Shown here: piece after piece, positions 17,743-27,510 of the stretch
Position numbering within the stretch: the stretch's first letter is position 1
How the letters are laid out: every line of letters starts with the position of its first letter
Origin: Parvibaculaceae bacterium PLY_AMNH_Bact1
GTDB lineage: Bacteria > Pseudomonadota > Alphaproteobacteria > Parvibaculales > Parvibaculaceae
Direction of reading: 5' to 3'
Assembly: GCA_032881465.1 (NCBI GenBank)
Contig: CP126168.1
Coordinates: 1,736,001-1,800,000, forward strand
Length of the DNA: 64,000 nt
Translations under genes and position numbers: made by a program
Notes under the pieces: model-generated
Database searches by the model: none
Told to the model about the DNA's origin: nothing
Seen by the model: the letters and a program-made list of their open reading frames with translations, nothing else

Positions 17743-18285
17743 TTAGTCTTGTGTTTTCAGATTTTTCAGTATTTCAAATGGGTTAGGCTTCTTTTCTGAC
17801 CTACTCTCTAACGACTCAGCCACAGCAAGCTCAGCGCCATCAGCCCGTGGATAGGGATCAAGCACGAGTGCGAGCTGTTCAGCAACCGCCTCCCCCAAAT
17901 CGATGCCCTCGGGAGGCAATGGATCAGGTGGCTCCTCTGCGAGCGGATCGACAGCCACCTCCATAGCACGCCGACCCGAAACATCTTCCGGAAGGTAAAG
18001 AAGTGTGAAGTCCGCATTCAACTTTGCGGGGACCGGGTCCAGAGTAACGATGCAAGACTGGGCCAAGTCTGCATTAAACGTCCCGACAACCTTGAGCCCC
18101 TTTTTGCGCCAGGGCTCTATTATTAGGCGTGCATTGAGCTCTTCCAAGGCGAGCAAGCCAAACCGTTCTGCAAGCAGCGACCGCGCTTCGGCACCCGCTT
18201 CCAGGGTTATTTCAAGACCATCGTCTGAGACGTCTTCGCGGGCCACAACATAAGTAAAGCCCGGAAGCCCTCCTTCGCCGGTCAA
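17743..18285 (-). CDS. DUF177 (YceD-type) protein
   Basis: A 180-residue member of the DUF177/YceD family. The core GTFNADLAQSCIVTLDPVPAK is the segment that in other bacteria precedes the 23S rRNA-related function proposed for YceD; here the family is linked to plsX and not to rpmF. It overlaps the CBP3 chaperone gene by 4 bases. In plants and E. coli YceD is tied to 23S rRNA accumulation, but a role here is inference. Confidence 0.85.
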   Translation of the reverse strand: MTGEGGLPGFTYVVAREDVSDDGLEITLEAGAEARSLLAERFGLLALEELNARLIIEPWRKKGLKVVGTFNADLAQSCIVTLDPVPAKLNADFTLLYLPEDVSGRRAMEVAVDPLAEEPPDPLPPEGIDLGEAVAEQLALVLDPYPRADGAELAVAESLESRSEKKPNPFEILKNLKTQD

Positions 18286-18848
18286 GGCCGGACCTCAACA
18301 GCTAGGATCCCCTCGGGCGCTGCGGGAAACTGGACGCGCCCGCCGGCAAAAACGTCCAAGTCTGTCCCCTTTAGCACAGCTCTCACGCTCTGCAGATAGG
18401 CCGCAAGCGCCTCCAACCGTTCCGGGGCCACCTCTGCTTCGCGAAAGACATTTCGTTTCAGCGCGGCGGTAAGTGCCTCATCTGTTCCGGCCTGAAAAGC
18501 ATCGTCATAAGCGCCCAAACGCCCGTAAAACGCTCGTGCCATCGTCTTCACCTTCTTACCGACCGACAGGTCACCGACGCCGATTTCGCGGAGAGCCTGG
18601 TCCATGTCGTCGAACATGACATCAAACAGCTTTTGACTGAGTTCTTTGGCTGGTGCCCCTATCTCGCTTAAACGCTCAATCACCACGACCATGTGGAGAA
18701 CAATCATGTCAAAACGACCGTCCAACGTGTCTGGGACACCAACATTCAAGTAAAATTGGGGGGATCTGGCCTGATCGACCAAATTTCGGTAGAGAAGAAA
18801 AGAGCTATCATCCGCAGACGAAGCCCTAAACCAGCTTTTCCAAAACAT
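18282..18848 (-). CDS. CBP3-type ubiquinol-cytochrome c chaperone
   Basis: A 188-residue protein with the CBP3/UQCC1 domain over most of its length (LYRNLVDQARSPQFYLNVGVPDT, then FDMIVLHMVVVIERL and ALREIGVGDLSVGKKVK). In mitochondria this family helps cytochrome b assembly; in alphaproteobacteria it is presumed to assist bc1 complex formation. It is the first gene of a run (CBP3, DUF177, plsX, fabH) and is divergent from bamE. Confidence 0.9.
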   Translation of the reverse strand: MFWKSWFRASSADDSSFLLYRNLVDQARSPQFYLNVGVPDTLDGRFDMIVLHMVVVIERLSEIGAPAKELSQKLFDVMFDDMDQALREIGVGDLSVGKKVKTMARAFYGRLGAYDDAFQAGTDEALTAALKRNVFREAEVAPERLEALAAYLQSVRAVLKGTDLDVFAGGRVQFPAAPEGILAVEVRP

Positions 18849-18971
18849 GTTCTTTCTTTCTCTCTTCCACCAAATCGGCAGGAAAGCTTGAATCTAGACG
18901 CCGTAACAGGTACGTCAACAGGGGACTTGCGCAACCCCTGAACCCGTTTCAGGAGCAATAAAGGTATTTCG

Positions 18972-19454
18972 ATGAGACAGCGTTTAGCCGCTCTGCTGGC
19001 CCCCTTCAAGTCAGCAATCTTTGCCTCAATTATTGGTGCAACCGCTCTCGCAGGATGCAGCACCGAAATTGATGAACGAGGTTATATTTTCGATCAAGAG
19101 GATTTCGATCGGATCAAGCCGGGCCTTACGAGTGAGGCTGAGGTCACCGAGATCCTGGGCAGCCCTTCAACAATAGCAACCGTCGAAGGCAAGACTTGGT
19201 TCTATATTTCCTCAACCTTTGAAAAGCTGATGTTCTATACCCCTGAAGAAGTCGATCGGAAGGTCGTCGCCATCTATTTCGACGACACAAAAACTGTCGA
19301 AGACGTTGGGTATTATGGCCTGGAAGACGGGATGATCATCGATTTCCGGACCCGCAAAACACCGACTCGTGGCAAGGAACTGACCGTTCTTGGTCAGATA
19401 TTTGGCAATCTGGGTCGCTTCAACCAAAACGCGCCGGCTCAGCCTGGCCGCTAA
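18972..19454 (+). CDS. bamE: Outer membrane assembly lipoprotein BamE
   Basis: Lipoprotein of the BAM complex that helps fold outer-membrane beta-barrels. The 160-residue protein has a signal peptide ending in the lipobox ALAGC (cysteine about residue 28), then the SmpA/OmlA domain with FDRIKPGLTSEAEVTEILGSPS and WFYIS. AGGAGCAATAAAGG lies ahead of the ATG. Divergent from the CBP3 gene, an arrangement common in alphaproteobacteria. A C-terminal tail (about 30 residues) extends past the domain. Confidence 0.93.
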   Translation: MRQRLAALLAPFKSAIFASIIGATALAGCSTEIDERGYIFDQEDFDRIKPGLTSEAEVTEILGSPSTIATVEGKTWFYISSTFEKLMFYTPEEVDRKVVAIYFDDTKTVEDVGYYGLEDGMIIDFRTRKTPTRGKELTVLGQIFGNLGRFNQNAPAQPGR

Positions 19455-19558
19455 CATTCGTATTTAAACCACCAGATCCCGCAGCACGGGAAACATTTCA
19501 AACCTGGATCTAAGGCGCGCACCGTCTTAGCTGACCAACCAACTGAGAATAGAGATTA

Positions 19559-20632
19559 ATGTCTACAAAACTGAAACCTGGCGTCCAAACTGGTGCCGAC
19601 TACATCGCCCTCGTCGAGGCCTGCAAATCAGGTGGTTACGCTCTGCCAGCGGTGAACGTGGTCAATACGCAGTCAATCAACGCGGTTTTGGAAGCAGCTT
19701 CAAAAGCCAATTCAGACATCATCATCCAATTGTCGGGTGGTGGCGCGCAATTCTATGCCGGTAAGGGGATCAAGGATGGCGAGAAAGCTAAGGTCCTCGG
19801 CGCAATCTCAGCCGCAGAACATGTACACCGCGTAGCAGAAGCGTATGGCGTTTGTGCGGTCCTTCACACAGACCATGCAAACCGGGCGCTGATCCCGTGG
19901 GTCGACGCTATGATCGATGCCGGTGAAGAAAGCTTCAAAGCGACTGGAAAACCCCTCTTCAGCTCACATATGCTCGACCTTTCCGAAGAAAGCCTCGAAG
20001 ACAATCTTGCTGAGTGCGAACGTCTGTTGAAGCGTCTTGCACCAATCGGCATGAGCCTTGAGATTGAGCTGGGGGTCACCGGCGGCGAAGAAGACGGCGT
20101 CGGCAAAGACCTTGATGAAGTCGACAATGACAAGCTCTACACCCAGCCAGATGAGGTGCTGAGTGCCTACCGTCGCCTCGCCCCGCTTGGTCATTTCTCC
20201 GTCGCGGCAGCATTTGGGAACGTTCACGGCGTCTACAAGCCAGGGAACGTCAAACTGCGCCCCGAAATACTGAAAGCATCACAAGAAGCCGTCTCGGCGG
20301 CAGAAAACACCGGAAACGACCATCCGCTTCATTTTGTGTTCCATGGCGGGTCTGGATCAGAAAAATCAAAGATCACAGAAGCTGTCGGCTATGGCGTATT
20401 CAAGATGAACATTGATACGGACACGCAGTTTGCTTTCTCAGAACGCGTCGGCCAATACGTGGAAGATAACGCCAAAGCGTTTAAGTACCAGATCGACCCG
20501 GACACAGACGAGCCCTACAAAAAGAAATACGACCCGCGCGCCTGGCTTCGTAAGGGCGAAGAAGGCATCGTCGATCGCCTGCTCATCGCTTGTGATGACT
20601 TGGGCTCCACAGGTAAGTCACTGGCTAAATAG
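19559..20632 (+). CDS. fba: Class II fructose-bisphosphate aldolase
   Basis: Zinc-dependent cleavage of fructose-1,6-bisphosphate to the two triose phosphates. The 357-residue length and the segments VLHTDHANRALIPWVDAMID and SSHMLDLSEE, with zinc-ligand histidines, place it in the class IIA group related to E. coli FbaA; FGNVHGVYKPGNVKL and FVFHGGSGS are further signatures. It shares the pathway with glpX at the start of the window but is not linked to it. A strong bidirectional terminator follows. Confidence 0.95.
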   Translation: MSTKLKPGVQTGADYIALVEACKSGGYALPAVNVVNTQSINAVLEAASKANSDIIIQLSGGGAQFYAGKGIKDGEKAKVLGAISAAEHVHRVAEAYGVCAVLHTDHANRALIPWVDAMIDAGEESFKATGKPLFSSHMLDLSEESLEDNLAECERLLKRLAPIGMSLEIELGVTGGEEDGVGKDLDEVDNDKLYTQPDEVLSAYRRLAPLGHFSVAAAFGNVHGVYKPGNVKLRPEILKASQEAVSAAENTGNDHPLHFVFHGGSGSEKSKITEAVGYGVFKMNIDTDTQFAFSERVGQYVEDNAKAFKYQIDPDTDEPYKKKYDPRAWLRKGEEGIVDRLLIACDDLGSTGKSLAK

Positions 20633-20650
20633 CAAGCGGCAGGGGCCGGA

Positions 20651-20677
20651 ACATTTTCCTCGAAAATGCGGCAAAAA
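20651..20677. repeat. Short relative of the dispersed palindromic repeat
   Basis: CATTTTCCTCGAAAATG is a perfect 7-base inverted repeat, and the stretch CGAAAATGCGGCAAAAA differs from copy 1 (467-489 region) by one base. It looks like the element with its centre removed. It lies just after the fba stop, in front of the terminator. Confidence 0.4.
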
Positions 20678-20680
20678 CAC

Positions 20681-20720
20681 AAAAACCCCGCGAGGATCGC
20701 TCCTCGCGGGGTTTCTTTTG
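20681..20720. terminator. Bidirectional terminator between fba and hppA
   Basis: An 11-base stem CCCCGCGAGGA / TCCTCGCGGGG with a 4-base loop is flanked by AAAAA on the left and TTTCTTTT on the right, so it can stop transcription from fba on the plus strand and from hppA on the minus strand. Confidence 0.93.
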
Positions 20721-20735
20721 TCTTCTTACTATGTG

Positions 20736-22852
20736 TCAGTGAGCAAGGATCGCGAGCAGCAGCAGAGCCACAATGTTCGTGATCTTGATCATTGGGTTCA
20801 CAGCAGGACCCGCAGTGTCCTTATAAGGATCACCAACGGTGTCGCCGGTCACAGCTGCTTTGTTTCTCTTGGAACCTTTTTGCCACCATGATTACCATCT
20901 TCGATGTACTTCTTGGCATTGTCCCAAGCACCACCACCAGCAGTCATGGACAGAGCCACAAAGAGACCCGTGATAATCACACCGAGCAACATCGCACCAA
21001 GTGCCGAGAATGCAGCTGATTTGTCAGCCACAGCCAGCACGATGAAGTAAAGCGCCACTGGTGATAGAACCGGAAGCAAAGACGGAACAACCATCTCTTT
21101 GATCGCAGCCTTCGTCAAAAGGTCAACCGCTGCACCATAATCTGGCTTCTCGGTGCCCTGCATAATGCCTGGCTTCTCTTTGAACTGACGACGTACTTCC
21201 TCAACGATCGCACCGGCGGCACGGCCAACAGCCATCATGCCCATGGAGCCAAAGAGGTACGGCAGCAACCCACCGATAAAGAGACCAACCACAACGTACG
21301 GGTTGGACAGTGAGAAGTCCGCGACAACACCTGCGAAATATGGGTACTGCTCAGGGTTGGCGGCAAACACCGTCAAGTCCTGCGTATACGCAGCAAAGAG
21401 CACGAGTGCCCCAAGACCAGCAGAACCAATAGCATAACCTTTGGTCACAGCCTTGGTCGTGTTGCCCACAGCATCCAGAGCATCCGTTGTTTTACGAACG
21501 TCCTCAGGAAGCTCTGCCATTTCCGCGATACCACCCGCATTGTCGGTCACAGGACCAAACGCATCGAGTGCGACCACCATACCAGCGAGCGCCAGCATCG
21601 TTGTCACCGCAATGGCAATGCCGAAGAGACCGGCCAGCGAGTAAGTCACAATGATACCCACCACGATCACGATCGCTGGCAGAGCTGTTGCTTCCATCGA
21701 AACAGCCAGCCCCTGGATAACGTTGGTGCCGTGTCCTGTTTCAGATGCAGCAGCCACTGACTTCACAGGACGGTAGTTCGTGCCGGTGTAGTACTCAGTG
21801 ATCCAGATGATCAGGCCCGTTATGAGCAGACCGCTCACACCACACAGGAACAGATCCTGGCCGGTGAATGTTTGCTCCGCAACCGTGAGTTCCGTAGCGA
21901 AACCAACAAGGCGTTCTGTCACGTAGTAGAGAGCCCCAAGAGACAGCACTGCAGAAGCGACGAAGCCTTTGTAAAGCGCGCCCATGATGGACTGGCTTGC
22001 CCCAAGGCGAACAAAGAACGTCCCGATGATGGAGGTAATGATGCACGAACCGCCGATTGCCAGAGGATAGACCATCATGTTCACGGCATTCTCGCCAGCG
22101 AAGAAGATCGACGCCAAAACCATTGTTGCCACAATCGTCACAGCATAGGTCTCAAACAAGTCAGCGGCCATGCCGGCACAGTCGCCAACATTATCGCCCA
22201 CATTATCAGCAATGGTTGCTGGGTTCCGCGGATCATCTTCCGGGATACCAGCCTCAACTTTACCAACCAGGTCACCCCCAACGTCAGCACCCTTTGTAAA
22301 GATACCGCCGCCAAGACGCGCAAAGATGGAAATGAGGGAAGCACCAAAGCCCAATGCAACGAGGGCATCAATGACCGTCCGCGATCCAGCTTCCAGGCCC
22401 ATCTGCCCTGTGAGAATGCCGAAATAAACCGCAACAGCCAAAAGAGCCAAACCAGCAACCAACATGCCGGTCACAGCACCTGACTTAAACGCGATCGCCA
22501 GACCACCAGCCAAGCTCTCGCTTGCCGCCTGGGTCGTTCGAACGTTCGCTCGCACTGACACAAGCATGCCAATATAGCCAGCAGCGCCAGACAGAATGGC
22601 GCCAATGGCAAAGCCAATAGCCACGGTCATGCCCAGCAGCCACCAGACTGCGACGAAGATGACAACACCCACATATCCAATTGTACGGTATTGACGATTT
22701 AGGTAGGCGCTAGCCCCCTCTTGGATCGCTGACGCGATCTCTTGCATCCGCGCGTTACCCGCGTCGGCTGCCATCACTGAACGCGATGCCCAGATACCGT
22801 ACAAAACGGCCAAGGCTCCACACCCAATGATTGCCCACAAAGACGTGCTCAT
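20736..22852 (-). CDS. hppA: K+-independent membrane proton-pumping pyrophosphatase (frameshift near the C-terminus)
   Basis: Polytopic inner-membrane enzyme that couples PPi hydrolysis to proton export. The frame from 22852 is intact for 667 residues and shows the catalytic [19 protein letters not shown] and [19 protein letters not shown] segments. [10 protein letters not shown] has lysine where K+-dependent enzymes have alanine, so it should not need potassium. That frame stops at 20849, but the expected ending ([39 protein letters not shown]) follows in another frame to a TGA at 20736. Adding one base in the T run at 20877-20881 restores a normal protein of about 705 residues. It may be a sequencing error or a real truncation losing the last membrane helix. 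Confidence 0.92.
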
Positions 22853-23081
22853 AGTTTTTCCTTATCCCTTTATAGGATTGAACTTCTGATATGAGACAAG
22901 GGTTCCCCAGCCACCTCCTAGCCGGGTGCCCCCTCCCCTAAGATGGGCAGAAGAGTGCCAAACCTTCCCCATGGGCGCAACAGTGCGAGCTAGGAATTTT
23001 TCTTTGAATGGCAAGGGGTTAGGAAGAGCCCACGTGATATCCGCTCCTGGATCAGATGACGCAGGGACAACTGACCGCGAA

Positions 23082-24290
23082 TCACACGATCGAGGAACGC
23101 CGCTCATGAAGCACAAACCAGAGCAAAAGAAGGAGAGCCGCGCCGACAAACGGAAAGAGCGCATAATTCACGGCATTCCAACCAAACCCATTGAGCAGTC
23201 CACCAGACCCAAATGATGCAATCGCCACCACGACAAACACCATCAAATCATTGGCCGCCTGGGCCTTGCTCATCTCTGCAGCGCTATAGCATTCGGTGAG
23301 AAGCGTCGTTGCCCCAACAAACGTAAAGTTCCACCCCAGCCCAAGTAGGATCAGCGCCACGACAAAACGTTCAAGTTCCAGACCGCCAAGCGCCACAAAG
23401 CCGCACCCTGCAAGTAACAGCAAGCCAGTTCCGATGATGCGCGTCACACCAAAACGAGCAATCAAGTTGCCGGTAAAGAAGCTCGGGGCGAACATAGAAA
23501 AAATGTGCCACTGAATAACGAAGGCAGCATCCTTGACGTTCAGGCCACACCCGATCATAGCAATAGGTGTTGCGGTCATCACGAGCGTCATAATCCCGTA
23601 CCCGACCATGCCACAGGCCACCGCGATGATGGCCTTCTGTTGGGCAAAAATCTCTCGCAACGGCCGCCCACTGTTCGACTGATCGCCCGTGCTGAGCTTC
23701 GGAATCGTCAGAAATGACATCACAACGAAAGCAATAAGGCTGAGAATAACGCAGGTCGCATACCCGCCAACAAAGGGGACTGGTCCCAACCAATCACTTG
23801 ATAGGGCCACCAGTTGCGCCCCGACAAACGCTGCAGCAACGCCGCCTGCCATTACCCAGGAAATCGCCCGCGGACGAAATTCTTCGCTCGCTGTATCGGC
23901 AGCTGCAAACCGGTAATATCCAGCGAAAGCCTGATAGATCCCGCAAATGAAGAGCGCCATACAAAACAGCGGGAAGGAATTCCCAAACAGCGCAGTCATT
24001 GCCAGCGATGCGCCGAACACTCCCGCTGCTGTCCCCAGCATAAACCCACGTCTGCGGCTCGTTCGCTGCATGAAAAGCGAAGCGGGCACCGTCGAGAGTG
24101 CCGTCCCGACAACCATGGCGCTGATCGGCAATGTCGCGTAAGCCGGGTCTGGTGACAGATAGACACCCGCTAGGCCACTCAGCGTAATCAGAACCGCCAT
24201 ATTGGAGCCGTAAAGCGCCTGCCCACCTGACAGAAGAAAAGTGTTTCGCTTCGCAAGACTGTCGTTCTGAGAAAGATGCATTTGAGACAT
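23082..24290 (-). CDS. Major facilitator superfamily transporter
   Basis: Inner-membrane protein of 402 residues with about twelve hydrophobic segments and the MFS loop between helices 2 and 3 (FMQRTSRRRGFMLG). GWNFTFVGATTLLTECYSAAEM in the second half is typical of a bacterial MFS group often annotated as YbfB/YfkF-like or riboflavin/drug export. Substrate cannot be told. It stands alone between hppA and thiL on the same strand, with 230 bases between it and the hppA start. Confidence 0.85.
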   Translation of the reverse strand: MSQMHLSQNDSLAKRNTFLLSGGQALYGSNMAVLITLSGLAGVYLSPDPAYATLPISAMVVGTALSTVPASLFMQRTSRRRGFMLGTAAGVFGASLAMTALFGNSFPLFCMALFICGIYQAFAGYYRFAAADTASEEFRPRAISWVMAGGVAAAFVGAQLVALSSDWLGPVPFVGGYATCVILSLIAFVVMSFLTIPKLSTGDQSNSGRPLREIFAQQKAIIAVACGMVGYGIMTLVMTATPIAMIGCGLNVKDAAFVIQWHIFSMFAPSFFTGNLIARFGVTRIIGTGLLLLAGCGFVALGGLELERFVVALILLGLGWNFTFVGATTLLTECYSAAEMSKAQAANDLMVFVVVAIASFGSGGLLNGFGWNAVNYALFPFVGAALLLLLWFVLHERRSSIV

Positions 24291-24411
24291 ATGCTGACGC
24301 TAGGACATGGCCCCACAATCACCAAGGTCAAAACGCCCCGCAATCCGGCCAATTCGAACGGAGGTATCCAGCGGTGCTTTGCAACGGACCGTTTGAAACC
24401 TCTAAGCGCGG

Positions 24412-25410
24412 CTAAAAATGAGTGAACCCAGCGTGGGCGACATCAACTGCCTGCCCCGCTTCATCTAAAACCACCACGGCCTGCTCGCTGGCCAGATGGC
24501 CAATGCGGGTAACCTGAACCTCTGCCTGCCGGGCTTTGTTCTGAATGGCTGTCCGCTGTGCTCGCGGGGCGGCAAAAAGGATCTGGTAATCATCACCGCC
24601 GCCAAACGCCAACCGCCAATTATCTTCAGTGGAGGCTAAGCACTTTGAGAATGCCTCAGAGAGGGGAATCGCTGATCGATCAATACGAGCACCGACGTGA
24701 GAAACTGCGCACAAGTGCTCCAGATCACCCAACAGCCCATCGGACACATCAAGGGCACCCGAAGCAATCCCACACAACTCACTCCCAAATGCGACCGGAG
24801 GTTGGGGGATACGGTATCGGTTGATCAGATAGTCGCGATCTTTCTCCCCAACCACATCCTCACACTGCCCTTGCGCGACCAAGAGACCGAGAGCTGCGTC
24901 GCCAACAGTTCCCGTGATCCACAGATCATCGCCAACCGCAGCGCCCGCTCGCGTCACCATCTGACCAGACGGCACCTCACCGATGGCCGTGAGTGAAAAG
25001 ACGGATGGACCTTCGACCTTGATCGTGTCGCCGCCCCACAACCTGATCCCAAACTCAGCCTGATCCGCTTTGAGACCGGCGGCAAAGGCTTGCATCCAGT
25101 CGAGCGAACCATAACCAGACCATGCGCAAGACAGGAGATATCCGCGAGGAGTAGCACCCTTTGCCGCCAGGTCAGAAAGGTTCACCCGCAGGAGCTTCTT
25201 GGCAACGGTGTCCGCTGGGTCACCGGGAAGGTAGTGACGCCCTTCGGCGATAGCATCTTTGGTAAGAACGAGATCATAACCAGTGCGCGGATTGAAAACC
25301 GCGGCATCGTCCTGAAGTCCCAAGCCCTCAGGTCCAGCCAGCGGTTCAAACAAGTGCTCAATCAGCGAAAATTCGTTGGGCACCGCATTTGCGTCGCCGC
25401 CCTGTCCCAT
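24412..25410 (-). CDS. thiL: Thiamine-monophosphate kinase
   Basis: ATP-dependent phosphorylation of thiamine phosphate to the active cofactor thiamine diphosphate. The start at 25410 is one base after the nusB stop (TGATATG) and gives 332 residues; a longer reading would extend into nusB. DDAAVF, LVLTKDAIAEGRHYLP, LLRVNLSDLAAKGA and LDVSDGLLGDLEHL are the AIR-synthase-like nucleotide and metal-binding segments. Last gene of the glyA-nrdR-rib-nusB cluster. Confidence 0.93.
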   Translation of the reverse strand: MGQGGDANAVPNEFSLIEHLFEPLAGPEGLGLQDDAAVFNPRTGYDLVLTKDAIAEGRHYLPGDPADTVAKKLLRVNLSDLAAKGATPRGYLLSCAWSGYGSLDWMQAFAAGLKADQAEFGIRLWGGDTIKVEGPSVFSLTAIGEVPSGQMVTRAGAAVGDDLWITGTVGDAALGLLVAQGQCEDVVGEKDRDYLINRYRIPQPPVAFGSELCGIASGALDVSDGLLGDLEHLCAVSHVGARIDRSAIPLSEAFSKCLASTEDNWRLAFGGGDDYQILFAAPRAQRTAIQNKARQAEVQVTRIGHLASEQAVVVLDEAGQAVDVAHAGFTHF

Positions 25411-25411
25411 A

Positions 25412-25903
25412 TCAGACGCTCGCTTGCCCAAACTCCTGTGGCCGAATTGCCCGCGCAACCCGGTCAAGGACAGCGTTTACCACCTTGGGCTCCTCATTCT
25501 CGAAGAAGGCTTTGGCAATATCGAGATATTCAGTGATCACGACCTTCGCCGGAACATCCTTGTTCCGCTGCAGCTCGTAGCACCCGGCTCTCAAAGTCGC
25601 CCGAAGCGTGCTGTCGAGCCTGGCCAGGACCCAGCCGTCCGCCAGTGCATCATTGATCCGAACGTCGATTGCTTTTTGCTCTCGGACGACACCGCGAACC
25701 ACATCGTCAAAATGTGCCTCCTCGGCTTCGTGATAGAGCTCTCCTTCCACTTCCCGGCCAAACCGGTGATGGACAAACTCTTCAATCACGTCTTCCAGAT
25801 CTGTCTGCGCCACATCCATCTGATAGAGCGCCTGTACGGCAGCAAGCCGTGCTGCACTGCGGCCCGCTCTATGAGAAGCTTTACCAGACTTGGAAGTCGA
25901 CAT
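25412..25903 (-). CDS. nusB: Transcription antitermination factor NusB
   Basis: All-helical RNA-binding protein that with NusE (S10) forms the rRNA antitermination complex. At 163 residues it is a little long, with a basic start (KASHRAGRSAARLAAVQALYQM) and the typical VVITEYLDIAKAFFENEEPKVVNAVLD near the end. It follows ribH by 7 bases, an order found across proteobacteria. Confidence 0.95.
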   Translation of the reverse strand: MSTSKSGKASHRAGRSAARLAAVQALYQMDVAQTDLEDVIEEFVHHRFGREVEGELYHEAEEAHFDDVVRGVVREQKAIDVRINDALADGWVLARLDSTLRATLRAGCYELQRNKDVPAKVVITEYLDIAKAFFENEEPKVVNAVLDRVARAIRPQEFGQASV

Positions 25904-25910
25904 TCTGAGT

Positions 25911-26369
25911 TTACGCTCCTGCGCCGTATCGCTGTTTCAATGCCGCCATTGCTAGCGCCGCAGCCGCCGCACCGCCACCTTTATTTTTGTCTGAGACATT
26001 GGCTCGTGCCCAGGCCTGATCATTGTTTTCAACGGTCTGAATGCCGTTTCCGAGAGCGATCTTGTCATCGATGGTCAAATCCATCAGCGCACGCGCAGAT
26101 TCATTCGATACAATGTCGTAGTGCGTCGTTTCGCCTCGGATCACCACACCAAGGGTGACGTAGCCGTCATAGGCTTTATCGAGACCACCAGCCCGGCAGG
26201 CATCAGACGCAACCTTCACCGCCGCAGGAATCTCAAGCACACCGGGCACCGAAACCCGTTCATAGGTGCCACCTTGCGCCTCAATCTCGGCAATTGCGCC
26301 ACGAGCCAACTCATCAGCCAGGTCGTCATAGAACCGTGCCTCAACGATCAGAATATGCTCACCTGACAT
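25911..26369 (-). CDS. ribH: 6,7-dimethyl-8-ribityllumazine synthase
   Basis: Condenses ribityl-aminouracil with dihydroxybutanone phosphate, the penultimate step to riboflavin. The 152-residue protein has [13 protein letters not shown] (substrate pocket), [27 protein letters not shown] and [12 protein letters not shown]. Its ATG shares a base with the stop codon of the upstream ribB gene. The C-terminus is Gly/Ala-rich ([14 protein letters not shown]). Confidence 0.96.
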   Translation of the reverse strand: MSGEHILIVEARFYDDLADELARGAIAEIEAQGGTYERVSVPGVLEIPAAVKVASDACRAGGLDKAYDGYVTLGVVIRGETTHYDIVSNESARALMDLTIDDKIALGNGIQTVENNDQAWARANVSDKNKGGGAAAAALAMAALKQRYGAGA

Positions 26370-27505
26370 CAGACAGTTTCCGTATCTTTGGCGGTGACCG
26401 TGGTGCCATCAACCGACCGTTGTTCAACCACACGAAGGCCGTATCCTTCAAGCCCGACAATCTGGCGCGGTGTATCTGACATCAAAATCATGTCATGCAC
26501 ACCAAGGTCGAGCAGGATCTGCGCGCCCACCCCATATTCACGGAGACGCCGCGGCCCCTGCTCTTCTGACTCGCCTTTATGAAGCAGCATGTCAGAGACA
26601 ACCGTCGCAGTCGTATCGCGAATGAGCACAATGACACCGCGCCCTTCTTTTGCGATCGTTCGCATCGAGTCTTCAATGAGACTATTACGCCCACCTTTGG
26701 CCCCAAGCATGTCATCAAACACATTAATCGCATGCATCCGCACCAGAACTGGTTCAGACGTCGTGAGGTCACCCATCGTCAGCGCAATATGCTCAGCATA
26801 TTCAGCGGTGTTGAGGTAGACATTCAGATTGAATGTCCCGCCATACTCACTTTCGATCTCTGTCTCAATCGCTCTGTGAATAAGATTGTCGTGGCGACGG
26901 CGATAGGCGATGAGATCTGCAATCGTCGCGATCTTCAACCCATGAAGCTGTGCAAACTGAACGAGATCCGGCAGACGCGCCATGGTCCCATCATCATTCA
27001 TGATTTCGCAGATAACACCGGCTGGATAAAGACCCGCGAGACGGGAAATATCGACAGCTGCTTCTGTATGGCCTGCCCGGACAAGCACCCCGCCGTCACG
27101 GGCGACAAGTGGAAACACGTGGCCGGGTGAAACAATATCTGTCGCACCCTTTGTGGGGTCAATCGCAACAGCAATCGTATGCGCTCGGTCGTGGGCGGAA
27201 ATCCCAGTAGTGATCCCTTCCCGCGCTTCAATCGACACCGTAAACGCCGTTTGATGCCGCGATTGATTGTTGGATGACATCAGTTCCAGATTGAGCTGCT
27301 TCGCCCGGTCAGAATTCATGGAAAGGCAGATCAATCCACGACCATATTTCGCCATGAAGTTGACGGTTTCCGGCGTTGCCATCTGTGCCGGAATAACAAG
27401 GTCGCCCTCATTCTCTCGGTCCTCTGCATCAACAAGAACAAACATCTTGCCGTTGCGCGCATCTTCAATCACTTCTTCAATAGGCGATAGGAATTCTTTG
27501 TACAC
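26369..27505 (-). CDS. ribB: 3,4-dihydroxy-2-butanone-4-phosphate synthase with degenerate GTP cyclohydrolase II domain
   Basis: The N-terminal 205 or so residues form the RibB domain: [15 protein letters not shown] with the metal-binding glutamate, [18 protein letters not shown] and [13 protein letters not shown]. The C-terminal half aligns with RibA, but where GTP cyclohydrolase II has its three zinc cysteines it reads [19 protein letters not shown], with no cysteine. It should therefore supply only dihydroxybutanone phosphate; a separate RibA is expected elsewhere. RibBX-type proteins of this layout are known in proteobacteria. It lies between ribE and ribH. Confidence 0.93.
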   Translation of the reverse strand: MYKEFLSPIEEVIEDARNGKMFVLVDAEDRENEGDLVIPAQMATPETVNFMAKYGRGLICLSMNSDRAKQLNLELMSSNNQSRHQTAFTVSIEAREGITTGISAHDRAHTIAVAIDPTKGATDIVSPGHVFPLVARDGGVLVRAGHTEAAVDISRLAGLYPAGVICEIMNDDGTMARLPDLVQFAQLHGLKIATIADLIAYRRRHDNLIHRAIETEIESEYGGTFNLNVYLNTAEYAEHIALTMGDLTTSEPVLVRMHAINVFDDMLGAKGGRNSLIEDSMRTIAKEGRGVIVLIRDTTATVVSDMLLHKGESEEQGPRRLREYGVGAQILLDLGVHDMILMSDTPRQIVGLEGYGLRVVEQRSVDGTTVTAKDTETV

Positions 27506-27510
27506 GGGTC

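Noticed and set aside
22853-23081. The 229-base space between the MFS and hppA genes, checked for a riboswitch or small gene
   Set aside because: Nothing convincing; only C-rich stretches and a short frame of poor quality.
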